Source of the DNA: Adiantum capillus-veneris
Taxonomy: Eukaryota > Streptophyta > Polypodiopsida > Polypodiales > Pteridaceae
DNA length: 64,000 bases
Assembly: GCA_014529385.2 (NCBI GenBank)
Contig: CM043953.1
Coordinates: 89,332,342 to 89,396,341, forward strand
Direction of reading: 5' to 3'
The notes beneath the pieces were generated by a model. The model did not search any database. It saw only the letters and a list, made by a program, of their open reading frames with translations, and had not been told where the DNA came from. The number at the start of each line of letters is the position of its first letter. Position 1 is the stretch's first letter. Shown piece after piece: positions 10,872-20,135 of the stretch. Position numbers and translations under genes: made by a program.

Positions 10872-12333
10872 TGTCACAAATGGGAGCGCATAGCAACATA
10901 AAATATACTCGGATAAATAGAATTTCTCTTAATACTAAAGCCAGAGGATATAGAGAGAAATATATATAGAGAGAGAGATAGAGAGTGAGAAGATTGACAC
11001 AGTATTGGGGACCAGAAGATGGGTTGGTCTCCCCCTTGTAATAGTATCTTTATTATTGAGGAGAAGTCTATACAAGCACTTGAACCAAACGTATTATCAG
11101 GGACGTTCTAGAATAAGACTTGATGGTTCCTGGAAGCCTATGCTTCCTATTCCTAGGGAAAAACCCTATTTCAAGGAACTTCCGTTCCTTATTCCCAAAA
11201 TCCTCGAGAACCGAGATTCTCGTCTCTAGACCTCACCTTCTAGACTCAGGGCATGGCATCCCTGCAACTCTTTTCCGACTCTGTTTCCAGAGTCCTCTTC
11301 TCGCAGAACAACTCTGCTTTCCCAGACACGAAGTCCTTCCCTTGGGAATCTCAACTTCCGGATCACATCACGAGAGTCTACCTCTCTCGGATCCGTGGAT
11401 CTACTTCCCAAACTCGGGTACAAAACCCTTGGGCTGATTTGGCTCTAATTCCTCAGAGCGCTTTTCTCATGCACAGGCTCATGCCTTCCTCTGCTGCTAC
11501 TTCCTCACGAAGAGAAAGTTCACTTGCAAACAAACACTCAGAGATCATAACATGGAAATCGTTACCTTCAAAGTCTCGACGCTCGAAACGCAATTCGATT
11601 CTCGAAAAGCAACTTTCCGGAAGAGATCTCTGCACAGAGGATCCTCTCTTCCAATCCCACCCACCGAAGAGGTGTGCGCTCAGGTTCCTTCTCATAAATC
11701 AGCCCCTCTACGACGTTTACGGGCTGAAAACAGAGAAAAACATCAACTTGTCGAGATGGAAACATGCTCCGTAGGCACTTCTGCGCGATGGAATCTGCGC
11801 ACCAGGTCTTGGTGACTTCTGGTATATGCGGGGCAGCCAAGGGCATCACTGGCGGCGGCATCTCCATGGCTGAAATCTGCAGCAGTCTCCCCTTCTTGCT
11901 AGTGCTGGCCTTTTTCTCATCTCCGGGAGTGAGAGAGAGAGAGAGTCTTCTTTTATAGCTCCTAGCAGCCCGACAAGAATAGGGAGTTCCTCCCGCTTTT
12001 CTCAGCAGGAATAGGGCAGGTGGGGCGCTTTAATCAGGGAGAGGGAGAGATCCCTTTTTCTTATGCCAGAAAGAGAGGGAGAGAGAAAGCGATGGCTGGT
12101 TTGCTGCTTTTTTTATCAGAGGTTGCCCACTTATGAAGTGGACGGCCGGTCACCTTTTAAAAATGGTCTAAACCTACCCAAAAACTTAATAAAACTTATA
12201 AGTTAATACAACAATGCTTACACAGCACTTCCTAGGTGTCCCTAGATGCAACCACATGCACAGATGCAATGTAGACTCGCGGGAAAGTATCTGCTTTCCT
12301 GAAAAGCAACCTACTATCTGAGAAAGCAACTCC
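10872..12333 (-). repeat. Probable long 5' LTR of the minus-strand element
   Basis: This region starts at the LTR end next to the primer site. Read on the minus strand it has, in order, an AT-rich block (12130-12250), a TATA box (AGCTATAAAA, 11951-11960), a (CT)n leader (11930-11945) and a long untranslated leader. The same order is seen in the LTRs at 14107-15166 and 47104-47404. The outer end is not defined, because LINE B begins at 12334. Confidence 0.4.
11568..11867 (-). CDS. Unrecognised 99-codon ORF downstream of a TATA box
   Basis: The minus-strand ATG at 11867 lies about 85 bp after the TATA box at 11951-11960. The frame opens MEMPPPVMPLAAPHIPEV and has a mixed, non-repetitive composition. 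A GT-type donor (GAAGGTAACG) lies near 11560, just past the end, so it could be the first exon of a host gene invaded downstream by the LTR element. It may equally be a chance frame in the leader of a long LTR. I recognise no domain. Confidence 0.2.
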   Translation of the reverse strand: MEMPPPVMPLAAPHIPEVTKTWCADSIAQKCLRSMFPSRQVDVFLCFQPVNVVEGLIYEKEPERTPLRWVGLEERILCAEISSGKLLFENRIAFRASRL

Positions 12334-14106
12334 TTTTTTTTCTGAGAAAAAGATCCTTCTATTAGTTAACGAAACTACCCATAGGGCTACAACCACCTCT
12401 ACAAGAGAGGGCTACAACAATCATGAAGGGGAGACTCTCTCCCAATGAAAAAACAGCATATGTACAATGAGGCTAAATCAAGAGATGGGAGGAGGGAAAA
12501 GCCACACAGGTGGACGGTAGTGCCATCTTAGCACACCTTGAACCATGGTGAAGAAAGGCCCAGGGCGCCAGAGTCAAAGGAAAGCCTCTCTATGCTCCCG
12601 CATGCGGTCGGAGCTGCCATGGAGTTTCTCGAACTGTCCTCTGAGAGTATGGACCAGCTATACCCAAAGATCTTGAACAGTCTGTGCTGGTGGTATAGGG
12701 CGAGCCTCGAAGATGCGGAAGCAACGGGCCCACCGGATGAACCAGAGTGTCAGGCCACTGATGAGCTCCCAACACTCCTCTCTCTCCCTCCACCACTCCT
12801 GCGGAGTAAGCTCTGTAGCAGGCTGGAGTGTAGGTCCACCCCCCTTCAACACTATCATCCTACTTGTGGAGGATAGCTCAAACTAAAGCGCCGGGCCCGT
12901 AAGAGTGGACCAAGCAGCTATCCCCCAAGTGTACTGCCGAGCGGTGGAAAGAGCTGGATCAACCAAAGGTCACAAAGCCAAACCTGTTGTGCCAAAGGAC
13001 AATCCCAAAGACAGTGGCGCCGACTCTCCACAGGATGGTCGCAAGCTGCGCATGCTGCCGAGAGACCACTACGTACAAGCGAGCTCCCAATTGCTGTAGC
13101 CCGATGTGCAACCAGCCACTGGAACAAAGTGACACGCCACGGCTGTCTGGAGTCCCATAACCTCGCCCAAAAAGATGACAAGAAATTAGTTGTGAGACCC
13201 TCTCCTGCCAATGAGGTGCTGCAGCAGGACGAGCCTCTCTCCGCGCTGCCAATAGGTGATGTCCCAAACGAACAATGTACTGAAAGAAAGGGACGCCTGG
13301 GTGGTCGGCTGAGGAGAAAGGGTCCCTCCAAAACCACTCCCTAGGATCCCACTGCACTCGTGCCAGTGGACAACACTCCCAAGCCCACAGCCTCTAGTAA
13401 ATGCCCACCACTTGGATCCTTTGAAAACAGCACTCTGCCACCTGTGGGGCCTTTACTGAAACTCGGTGTAAGTAGCTCAAAGAATAGGGAGGGAACAGTC
13501 TCTGAGCAAGCCCGAACTACGATGAGAACCTTCAGGCACGTGAAGGCCCCCATCCATCTGGGCGCTACTGACTCGAGAGGCGTGAGCCACTCTGCTGGTA
13601 CTGCCTCTATGATGTCCTGACACATGCTTTGCACCCCTCTCATGCCCTGAAGCTGGATGCTTTGAAGCTCCTCTGACAAGCCTGAGAACTGTAGCCAGTC
13701 ACTTAAATTGCGTGCTGGACCCTTTGCCATGGGACCCTAGGAAACATGAGGCCTACTACCAACCAAGTGGCCTCTCTGAGTGCTGACCATGGGGTTCCAA
13801 ACAAGGGGCTATCTCAGGCGCTCCTCCATGCAAGAAAGTTGATGCAGCTCCAAGCCTCTCTGCAGCTACTCTCCGGATTGAAGAAGGCTCACAACAAAAC
13901 GGTCCTCTAGCCTCCTGCTCAGGCCAACTCTGTGCATCTCTGTAGAAACTCCATCTGGTGGAAGGTCTCCAAGGGCCTCCAGCCTGAGGCACTCTAGCTC
14001 TAAGTCGCTGAAGCAAAAACTCTTTCCAGGGATCCTCCCTTGGAAGCAGTCCTCTGACAACAAACTTCCTAAGAAGGGCTCTGCTGTGTTGTGCTGGGTC
14101 TATGAT
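12334..14106 (-). mobile_element. LINE B, 3' piece (ORF2 C-terminal region and tail)
   Basis: A poly-T run at 12334-12341 (the tail, read on minus) is followed by sequence matching the 3' UTR and last third of LINE ORF2. Minus frames include NLSDWLQFSGLSEELQ (13341-13730) and LLRKFVVRGLLPREDPW (near 14050). Numerous frameshifts are present. The piece stops at 14106, where an LTR element is inserted, and resumes at 18141. LINE B then continues at 30905-35893. Confidence 0.88.
14102..14106. repeat. Left 5-bp target duplication of LTR element 14107-18140
   Basis: ATGAT lies directly before TGTAAGG and again directly after the other LTR end (18141-18145). In LINE C the same place reads CAATGATCCCAAG without an insertion. 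Confidence 0.9.
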
Positions 14107-15166
14107 TGTAAGGTGCAACGGAAGTGAATGTTGAACTTTGCTCAAGATGAGTGCTCCGAATGTGCTCGAGTTCCTTTTACTTACGGAAGGGAGAGCCTTC
14201 CGTTCCTTTAATGAGAGAGTGCAAGTGATCACAAACAAAGTGGATAAACACTGTGAATGAAGGTGCTGAGACTGAGAGATAGAGAGAGAAGAATACGACA
14301 CCAGACAAGTTGTCAAACCCTCCTCCCAGGGCCCCTCTCTTGATGGCGAGAGAGGTCTATGCTATTGATTGCACAAATCTGGTACAAGATGCTGATGCAA
14401 GTTCGTGAAGCTATGATGCACTGTGGATCTAGGTTGGACGACGGCGACGACGAGAGCGGCGACGACGACGGCTGGCTGAATTTGCTATCTTCGGGCTGTT
14501 CTTTATTTGCTGAAAATCGCTGGATCTATTGCTGATTTTGCTGCTGAAAACGCTGAAGTCTACTGCTGCAAAAACGCTAAATCTGCTGGTGCAAAAAACG
14601 CTGATCTGCTGCTATACAAAATCTGATTTGCTACTTGGAAAAACGTTGGACTGCTGCCTTGAAAAACGCTGAATTGCTGGTTGAAAAACGCTGAACTTGC
14701 TGGTAGTTCAAGGCTGAAAACGCTATCTTGCTAAGGCTGAAAACGCTGATTTATGTGGTTGTGGAGGTTCTTGTTTGAGAAGGTCTCTGGAGGGCCTATT
14801 GCAATTGATGCCTGTGCTCTCCTTCCTCTTCTGCCAGAAAGTGCTAGCGCTAGGGTTTCTATATATTCATAGTCAAATTGCCCTACCCAGTTCCCACCAA
14901 AAGTCACTTAAAAATAATAAGTGAAAAATGGCTAAAATAGGAAAAATAGGTCTATGCACTCTAAAAATGCTCGTGATGGGTTCCGACTGAAATCTGATGA
15001 TCATGCTGTGTGCAACCAAAGGATATGCATCTACTCTAAGTGTGTGGACATGCACGGTCTGCGAACAGACTCACAAAAGTGCCAGAACACTTCCTATCTA
15101 ATTGAACTGAATCCATGTCGTGAAGTAGCTTGTCCACGTACACATAGGATTAGATGTGCACGTGAT
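14107..15166 (-). repeat. 3' LTR (left copy)
   Basis: It matches 17082-18140 along its whole length with scattered substitutions and small indels. On the minus strand it has a TATA-like ATGAATATATAG (near 14860-14872). The leader after it has many AGCGTTTT words (14450-14760), and the LTR ends at CAGCG...CTTACA. The U3 start is degraded (TATCAC instead of TGTCAC at about 15166). Confidence 0.9.
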
Positions 15167-15181
15167 ATCCCCTCCTTTTCA
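15167..15181 (-). promoter_or_regulatory. Polypurine tract
   Basis: The minus strand reads TTTGAAAAGGAGGGGA directly before the 3' LTR start. This fits plus-strand priming. Confidence 0.7.
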
Positions 15182-15905
15182 AAGTGAGGTACTGGTACCG
15201 AACTGTATGGCGTCGAGGGAGATCACCAACAGCGTCTGGAATCCTGGAAAGGACTCTTCGTTGGCCCACTCTGATGCGTGGGTCATGTGATACTTGAACT
15301 TTATAAAGGTCTGCAACGCTTGCTTCTTTGGGCCGCGCCAAAAGAGACACAAAGTCGTTGTCTGCGGCTCCTTCAATGCTTCAACTTCGTCTATAGTCAT
15401 GCGTCTACCTTCTTCAAGAATCTCCAAGGATGAAAATTCTTGAAACCACTTCCAACACAAAAACATGAACATACCCATTCCTCATAAAGTGACTGGAAAA
15501 ATACTATTCCTTAGAAAAAATTGTGGATGCAATGCAGATGAACAAAGTGACGGAGTGCCAAACCGTTCATCAAACACACACAAACAATGGGGTCGAATCT
15601 TGACTGTCTGATCTAAATCAACCAACTGTGGAAAATCACAATGGAAATGCCGATGCTTGATGCTCAATCCTTATTGTGCTCTTTCTAAGGTTGTGTTATG
15701 CCAAGGAAGAGACATAGAATGTCCTTGAATGCAAACATTTCATCTTTTCATGAGTAATCCGCATACATCTGTGCTCATTCATGAGTGAATCGTATTCATC
15801 GTGCAATATGTCATGCCTATGAAAAGGAATCACATAAGGACGGTGACTAAAATACGGGAAAGCATCACGAATGAAACACTCGAACAATGCATGCTGACTA
15901 ATCAT
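15179..15905 (-). pseudogene. Second ORF region of the non-autonomous LTR element
   Basis: The minus-strand ATG at 15903-15905 overlaps the stop of the upstream frame as ATGA. It opens MISQHALFECFIRDAFPYF and stops at 15696. A second open stretch (15667-15179, another frame, one internal stop at 15482) includes KWFQEFSSLEILEEGRRM and ends GTSTSL next to the polypurine tract. I recognise no family. Base composition resembles the upstream ORF rather than the LTR. It may be the C-terminal half of one polyprotein disrupted by frameshifts, or lineage-specific coding sequence carried by the element. Confidence 0.35.
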
Positions 15906-16750
15906 TCAAACACATAGTACTTCCTGTGGGGTCCTTTGGACCTCGACTCGATAGCCAAGATCGGTTCTTCGTGATTGATCGAATCTTCCTGTGGGGGTTC
16001 TTTGGACCTTGACTTGAGAGCCAAGATCGGTTCTTCGTGATTGATTAAATTTGCAATGAGGTTAGCTTCACTAAAAAAAGTATAACCTAAACCATCATCC
16101 TTGTGAACAATCACATCTTTTTCCTGTAAATCATCATGCTCGTGCGAAATCACATCTTGATCATGCAAATCATCATACTCGTGAATAATCACATCTTGAT
16201 CATCATGCAAATCATCATGCTTATCATTATTATGCAATTCATCATGCTTATCATTATCATCCAAATCATGTGTGTCGTGCTTTGGAAAAGAAGACAAGAC
16301 TGAGAGAGTCTCCTTCTCCCGAATCTCTTTAAGCTACGCCTACACATTAGAAAAGAGTCGGAACAATGCGGCTTTCCTTTCGTTGTGCTCATGCTCTATG
16401 GCTGTCATTCTTTCGTTTTCACGGGCGATGGTTGCCATGCTTTCTTTGTGTTCGCGGGCTATTTCTGCTCTTCTTGCTTCGCGTTCTAACTTCCTGTCCA
16501 TCATCATCTTGTCGAAAGCCTCCATAGGAGTTAGTGCAATCCTTTGCGTAGATGGGGAAGGGGGAGGGTCGCAAAAACCTCCTGGTGGGGAAAATTCTTC
16601 TTCGCTACTGCCATGCGAAGTATCCATTCCGCTTCGGGTAATGACCATGCACCGAAGTCTTGGGTTCTTAAGTTCACGAGGAACTTGGGTTCTTGTGGTT
16701 CTTGGGTTCTTGGATTCTTGATATTCTTGAGGTTCTTCTTTAGCTTGCAA
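15902..16750 (-). pseudogene. Gag-like ORF with coiled coil and Asp/His repeats
   Basis: One minus-strand frame runs from ATG 16750 to TGA 15902, interrupted by two adjacent stops (TAG at 16340-16342 and two codons later). The first half includes PPGGFCDPPPSPST and a charged helix (MMMDRKLEREARRAEIAREH...ENERM) that is predicted-looking coiled coil. The second half is built from repeats such as NNDKHDDLHDDQDVI and QDVISHEHDDLQ, then two copies of an NHEEPILAxxSRSK block. This place and order suit a Gag-like protein, but no zinc knuckle or capsid motif is seen. Function is unknown. Confidence 0.5.
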
Positions 16751-17059
16751 TCTGTGTTAGAGAAGGATCTTCTCTTACCTGAGCTCTTCTCTTTCCTGCG
16801 GGTGCACCCCTTGGCGGCCTTGCGCTCACACCAAGGTTGCTTTTTCCCACCTCACGTTGATTGGCCAGCGTGCATGGTCCGCTCTCAATAAGTGAAAAGA
16901 GAACAAGGAAAGGCTGGACAAGCCCGTCTTTCTTGTGTTTCCTGTCACTCTTCAAAAACACAATTAGAAATCGATACGCCCAAGAGGACTTGGGTTACGT
17001 GCGACCGCAACAAGCAAAAGAAAAAAAAAATGTGGTTCTTTCCTTGAGTGATACAGAAC

Positions 17060-17081
17060 ACTGCCAAAGCTCTGATAACAA
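17060..17081 (-). promoter_or_regulatory. Primer binding site of the 14107-18140 element
   Basis: The minus strand downstream of the LTR reads TTGTTATCAGAGCTTTGG. This is a one-mismatch variant of the initiator-tRNA site TGGTATCAGAGC. Confidence 0.7.
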
Positions 17082-18140
17082 TGTAAGCTGCAGCGGAAGT
17101 GAATGTTGAACTTTGCTCAAGATGAGTGCTCCGAACTGTGCTCGAGGTTCCTTTACTTACGGAAGGGAGAGCCTTCCGTTCCTTTAATGAGAGTGTACAA
17201 GTGATCACAAACAAAGTGGATAAACAATGTGAATGAAGGTGCTGAGGCAGAGAGATAGAGAGAGGAGAATACGACACCAGACAAGTTGTCAAACCCTCCT
17301 CCCAGGGCCCCTCTCTCGATGGCGAGAGAGGTCTATGCTATTGATTGCACAAATCTGGTACAAGATGCTGATGCAAGTTCGTGAAGCTATGATGCACTGT
17401 GGATCTAAGTTGGAGACGACGGTGACGATGAAAGCGGCGAAGACGACGGCTGGCTGAATTTGCTATCTTCGGGTTGTTCTTTATCTGTTGAAAATCGTTG
17501 GATCTACTGCTGATTTTGCTGCTGAAACGGCTGAAGTCTAGTGCTGCAAAAACGCTAAATCTGCTGGTACCAAAAACGCTGATCTGCTCCTAGACAAAAC
17601 GCTGATTTTCTGCTTGGAAAAACGCTGGACTGCTGCCTTGAAAAACGCTGAACTGACGGTTGAAAAACATTGAACTTGCGGGTAGTTCACGGCTGACAAC
17701 GCTAGCTTGCTAAGGCTGAAAACGCTGATGTATGTGGCTGTGGAGGTTCTTGCTTGAGAAGGTCTTTGGAGGGCATGCATGCCTATGCTCTCCTTCCTCT
17801 TCTACCAGAAAGTGCTAGCGCGAGGGTTTCTTATATATATTCATAGTCATTTGCCCTACCCATTTCCCAACAAAAGTCACTTAAAAATAATAAGTGAAAA
17901 ATGGCTAAAATAGGGAAAATAGGTCTATGCACTCTAAAAATGCTCCTGATGGGTTCTAATTGAAATCTGATGATCATGTTGTGTGCAACCAAAGGATATG
18001 CATCTACTCTAAGTGTCTGGACATGCACAGTCTGCAAACATACTCACAAAAGTACCAGAACACTTCCTATCTAACTAAACTGAATCCATGTCGTGAAGTA
18101 GCTTGTCCACGTACACATAGGGTTAGATGTGCACGTGACA
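17082..18140 (-). repeat. 5' LTR (right copy)
   Basis: This is the partner of 14107-15166. It keeps intact termini (plus-strand TGTAAGCTGC at the left, GCACGTGACA at the right). A TATA-like ATATATAAG lies near 17829-17840 on the minus strand, and the leader again carries AGCGTTTT words (17500-17740). Confidence 0.9.
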
Positions 18141-18184
18141 ATGATCCCCAACCCCCCTTGAGAACAAGGTAGAGTGATGACCTG
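18141..18184 (-). mobile_element. LINE B, short middle piece
   Basis: ATGATCCCCAACC...GAACAAGG...GTGATGACC matches LINE C at 21827-21871. This shows that LINE B continues past the 14107-18140 insertion. It is then cut by the gag-pro element starting at 18185. Confidence 0.85.
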
Positions 18185-18777
18185 TGTAGCAGGCTACAGT
18201 GTCACTTTCACAGGAGACAAGTTACAGTTAGCCGAGGCTGTTTCACACCGGACTGGACAAACTGTCTTGGCTGGGCAGTGACACATGGCAGGGGATATGG
18301 ACGGTGGTCTAGTGGACATCGTGGCCAGGTCACCACCACTCAGTTATCAGTTGGGGATAGATTTAGATGACTGACATTTATGAGCTGTTGGTGGCTCTTT
18401 ATGATTATACATATGGGTAGCAATTGTTGGGTCATGGGATCATCTTCTAGATATATGGTCCAACGTAGTCTTCTAGAGTGAGTCTATACACAGAGCACGT
18501 CTTCACCATCCCTGCACATCTGAGCCTCGACACCCCATTGTACTTGAGAGTCCTGGGCTGGAGCTGAGTGTGCTGCCACGCCAGAGTCTGTATCAGTTCT
18601 TTGAGATAGTCGAATCATTTGTTGTGGTCTATTGCTGCTGTTGTGTCTCTGTGAGCTCAGTTGTTGTCTATTGTTTCCTATTTACGGTCTGTTTTGAGTG
18701 AGATTGTCACGCACATTACACTGAGGAGCACCCATTGTAGAGAGCACGACACACTATTTGCGCTACAGGTGCTCTCA
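18185..18777 (+). repeat. 5' LTR of the gag-pro element
   Basis: It starts TGTAGCAGGCTACAG and is repeated at 30504-30904. The end is placed at GTGCTCTCA because a TGG-starting primer-like site follows at 18781. Confidence 0.8.
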
Positions 18778-18780
18778 TTT

Positions 18781-18799
18781 TGGCAATCACGGTGGAACC
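18781..18799 (+). promoter_or_regulatory. Candidate primer binding site
   Basis: TGGCAATCACGGTGGAACC follows the LTR end by three bases and starts TGG, as expected for pairing with a tRNA CCA end. The tRNA was not identified. Confidence 0.45.
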
Positions 18800-18884
18800 T
18801 CAACTGAAATCTCACTCTGTGAGGTACAAATGTTGAAGCTAGTTGGTTCTATCTAGCTTCGCCTACCTTGCCTCGCAGTGTTTT

Positions 18885-19075
18885 CCTCTCACCCTGGTCC
18901 AACTGGTCTAGTCCTCTCTCGCCCTTGTCATCTCTCGCCCTGGTCCAACCAGTCCTCATCCAGGGTCTAGTCCTCCTCGACCCTGGTCTAGTCCTCCTCG
19001 GCCCTGGTCCAGCCTGGGTCTAGTCACTTGCCTGGTCTAGTAGAGTCTAGACCAATCTTCAGCTAGTTCAAGGTT
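18885..19075 (+). repeat. Degenerate GGTCTAGTCCTC leader repeats
   Basis: Imperfect tandem copies built on CCTGGTCTAGTCCTCCTCG lie in the untranslated leader just before gag. They have the same CTCGNCCCT flavour as the long C-rich tract at 29095-29960 in this element. Confidence 0.7.
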
Positions 19076-19112
19076 TTCTTGCCCAAAGCTTGGTTGGATT
19101 GGTGGTCGCTGC

Positions 19113-19991
19113 ATGAAACATACAAGGCGGTCAGTCGAGCGTCAAAGCGCACTACTGAGTCCTCTGAAGTACTACAACAGAAGACGACCCTTCGTACCTA
19201 ATAGAAGTCCATCAACCTCATCACCCATACCTCCACACAAGACATCCCCCATTCCTCCATCCGGTTCCACATCTTCCAAATCACCTTCTCCAATAAAGCT
19301 CTCTCCTATTCTTCTACAGCAGGCTATTGAGCAACAGGCTCCTGAGCAAGGGACCATGGAGACGTTGGCTAGTGTTTTGGCCAAGGTAAACATCAAGTTC
19401 CCTACCTTCAAAGGACTCTCTTCAGAAGATGCTGACGACCATGCAAAGAGGTTTGTATCTCTCTGTAGGGGTCGTGGTCTTAACAGAGAAGATGCTTATT
19501 TGGTACTCTTTCCATCTACCTTGGATGGCTTAGCAGACAAATGGTACAACCAGTTTGCAGAGAACCATTTTGCAACTTGGGCAGCCTTAAGACAACAGTT
19601 CTGTGCATCATTCAGGCCAGGTGACTACCAGGAGAAGGTTTTGGATGAGTTGGCCAACATGGTGCTCCAGCCAGAGGAGACTTTTGCAGAGCTTATGACT
19701 AAAACCAAGTCTCTGGTTGCCAAGCTTCCCCAGCAACCCGGTGAATTTATGGTTAAGAAGTGGGTGGAGGAGGCGCTTCTCAAAACTTCTCAGCAAAAAC
19801 TCTGAGAGAGTCTCCGACCTGACGTCACTCTGGAGGAGTTCATCGCAATTGCTACTAGGATAGAGGGGGCTAGGAAGCTGCTCACCAACTCTCCTCACGT
19901 AGAGACCCCTTCGGTGTTTTCGGAAAGTCTTTCTGATCCATTAACTTCTTTACACAGGGAATTGGAAGCCCTTAAGCTACAGCGAGCTCTT
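19113..19991 (+). pseudogene. Gag, N-terminal part (retrotrans_gag domain)
   Basis: The frame starts at ATG 19113 with a basic, Pro/Ser-rich leader. Near residue 90 a retrotransposon gag domain follows, with VNIKFPTFKGLSSEDADDH, LVLFPSTLDGLADKWYNQF and WAALRQQFCASFRPGDY. This capsid-type domain would assemble particles around element RNA. A stop (TGA 19803-19805, in ...QQKL-stop-ESLRPD) interrupts it, but the frame then stays open to LQRAL at the LINE C insertion point. After removing LINE C and one target copy, the frame continues exactly at 26865 (QEEKS). Confidence 0.88.
19979..19991. repeat. Left target duplication of LINE C
   Basis: ACAGCGAGCTCTT is found here and at 26852-26864. The last T merges with the poly-T tail, so the duplication may be 12 or 13 bp. 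Confidence 0.93.
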
Positions 19992-20135
19992 TTTTTTTTT
20001 CCGAGAAAAAGATCCTTCTATTAGTTAATGAAAACTGCCCATAGGGCTACATTCACCTCTGCAAGAGAGGGCTACAACAAGCATGATGGGGAGACACTCC
20101 CAATGAAAAAACAACATATATACAATGAGGCTAAA

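Larger units (their letters stand above)
14107..18140 (-). mobile_element. Non-autonomous LTR retrotransposon inside LINE B
   Basis: Two direct LTRs of about 1.06 kb flank a 1.9 kb interior. The outer ends are TGTAAG and GTGACA. A 5-bp target duplication (ATGAT), a minus-strand primer site (TTATCAGAGCTTTGG next to the right LTR) and a polypurine tract next to the left LTR define a complete insertion on the minus strand. The interior encodes gag-like and unrecognised frames but no protease, reverse transcriptase, RNase H or integrase. It would depend on enzymes from another element. Confidence 0.9.

Noticed and set aside
12334-12345. Target duplication for LINE B
   Set aside because: The sequences beside the poly-T run (12334) and beside the 5' end (about 35893) do not match convincingly by eye.
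16272-16891. Plus-strand ORFs of 149 and 115 codons
   Set aside because: Antisense to the Gag-like frame of the minus-strand LTR element.
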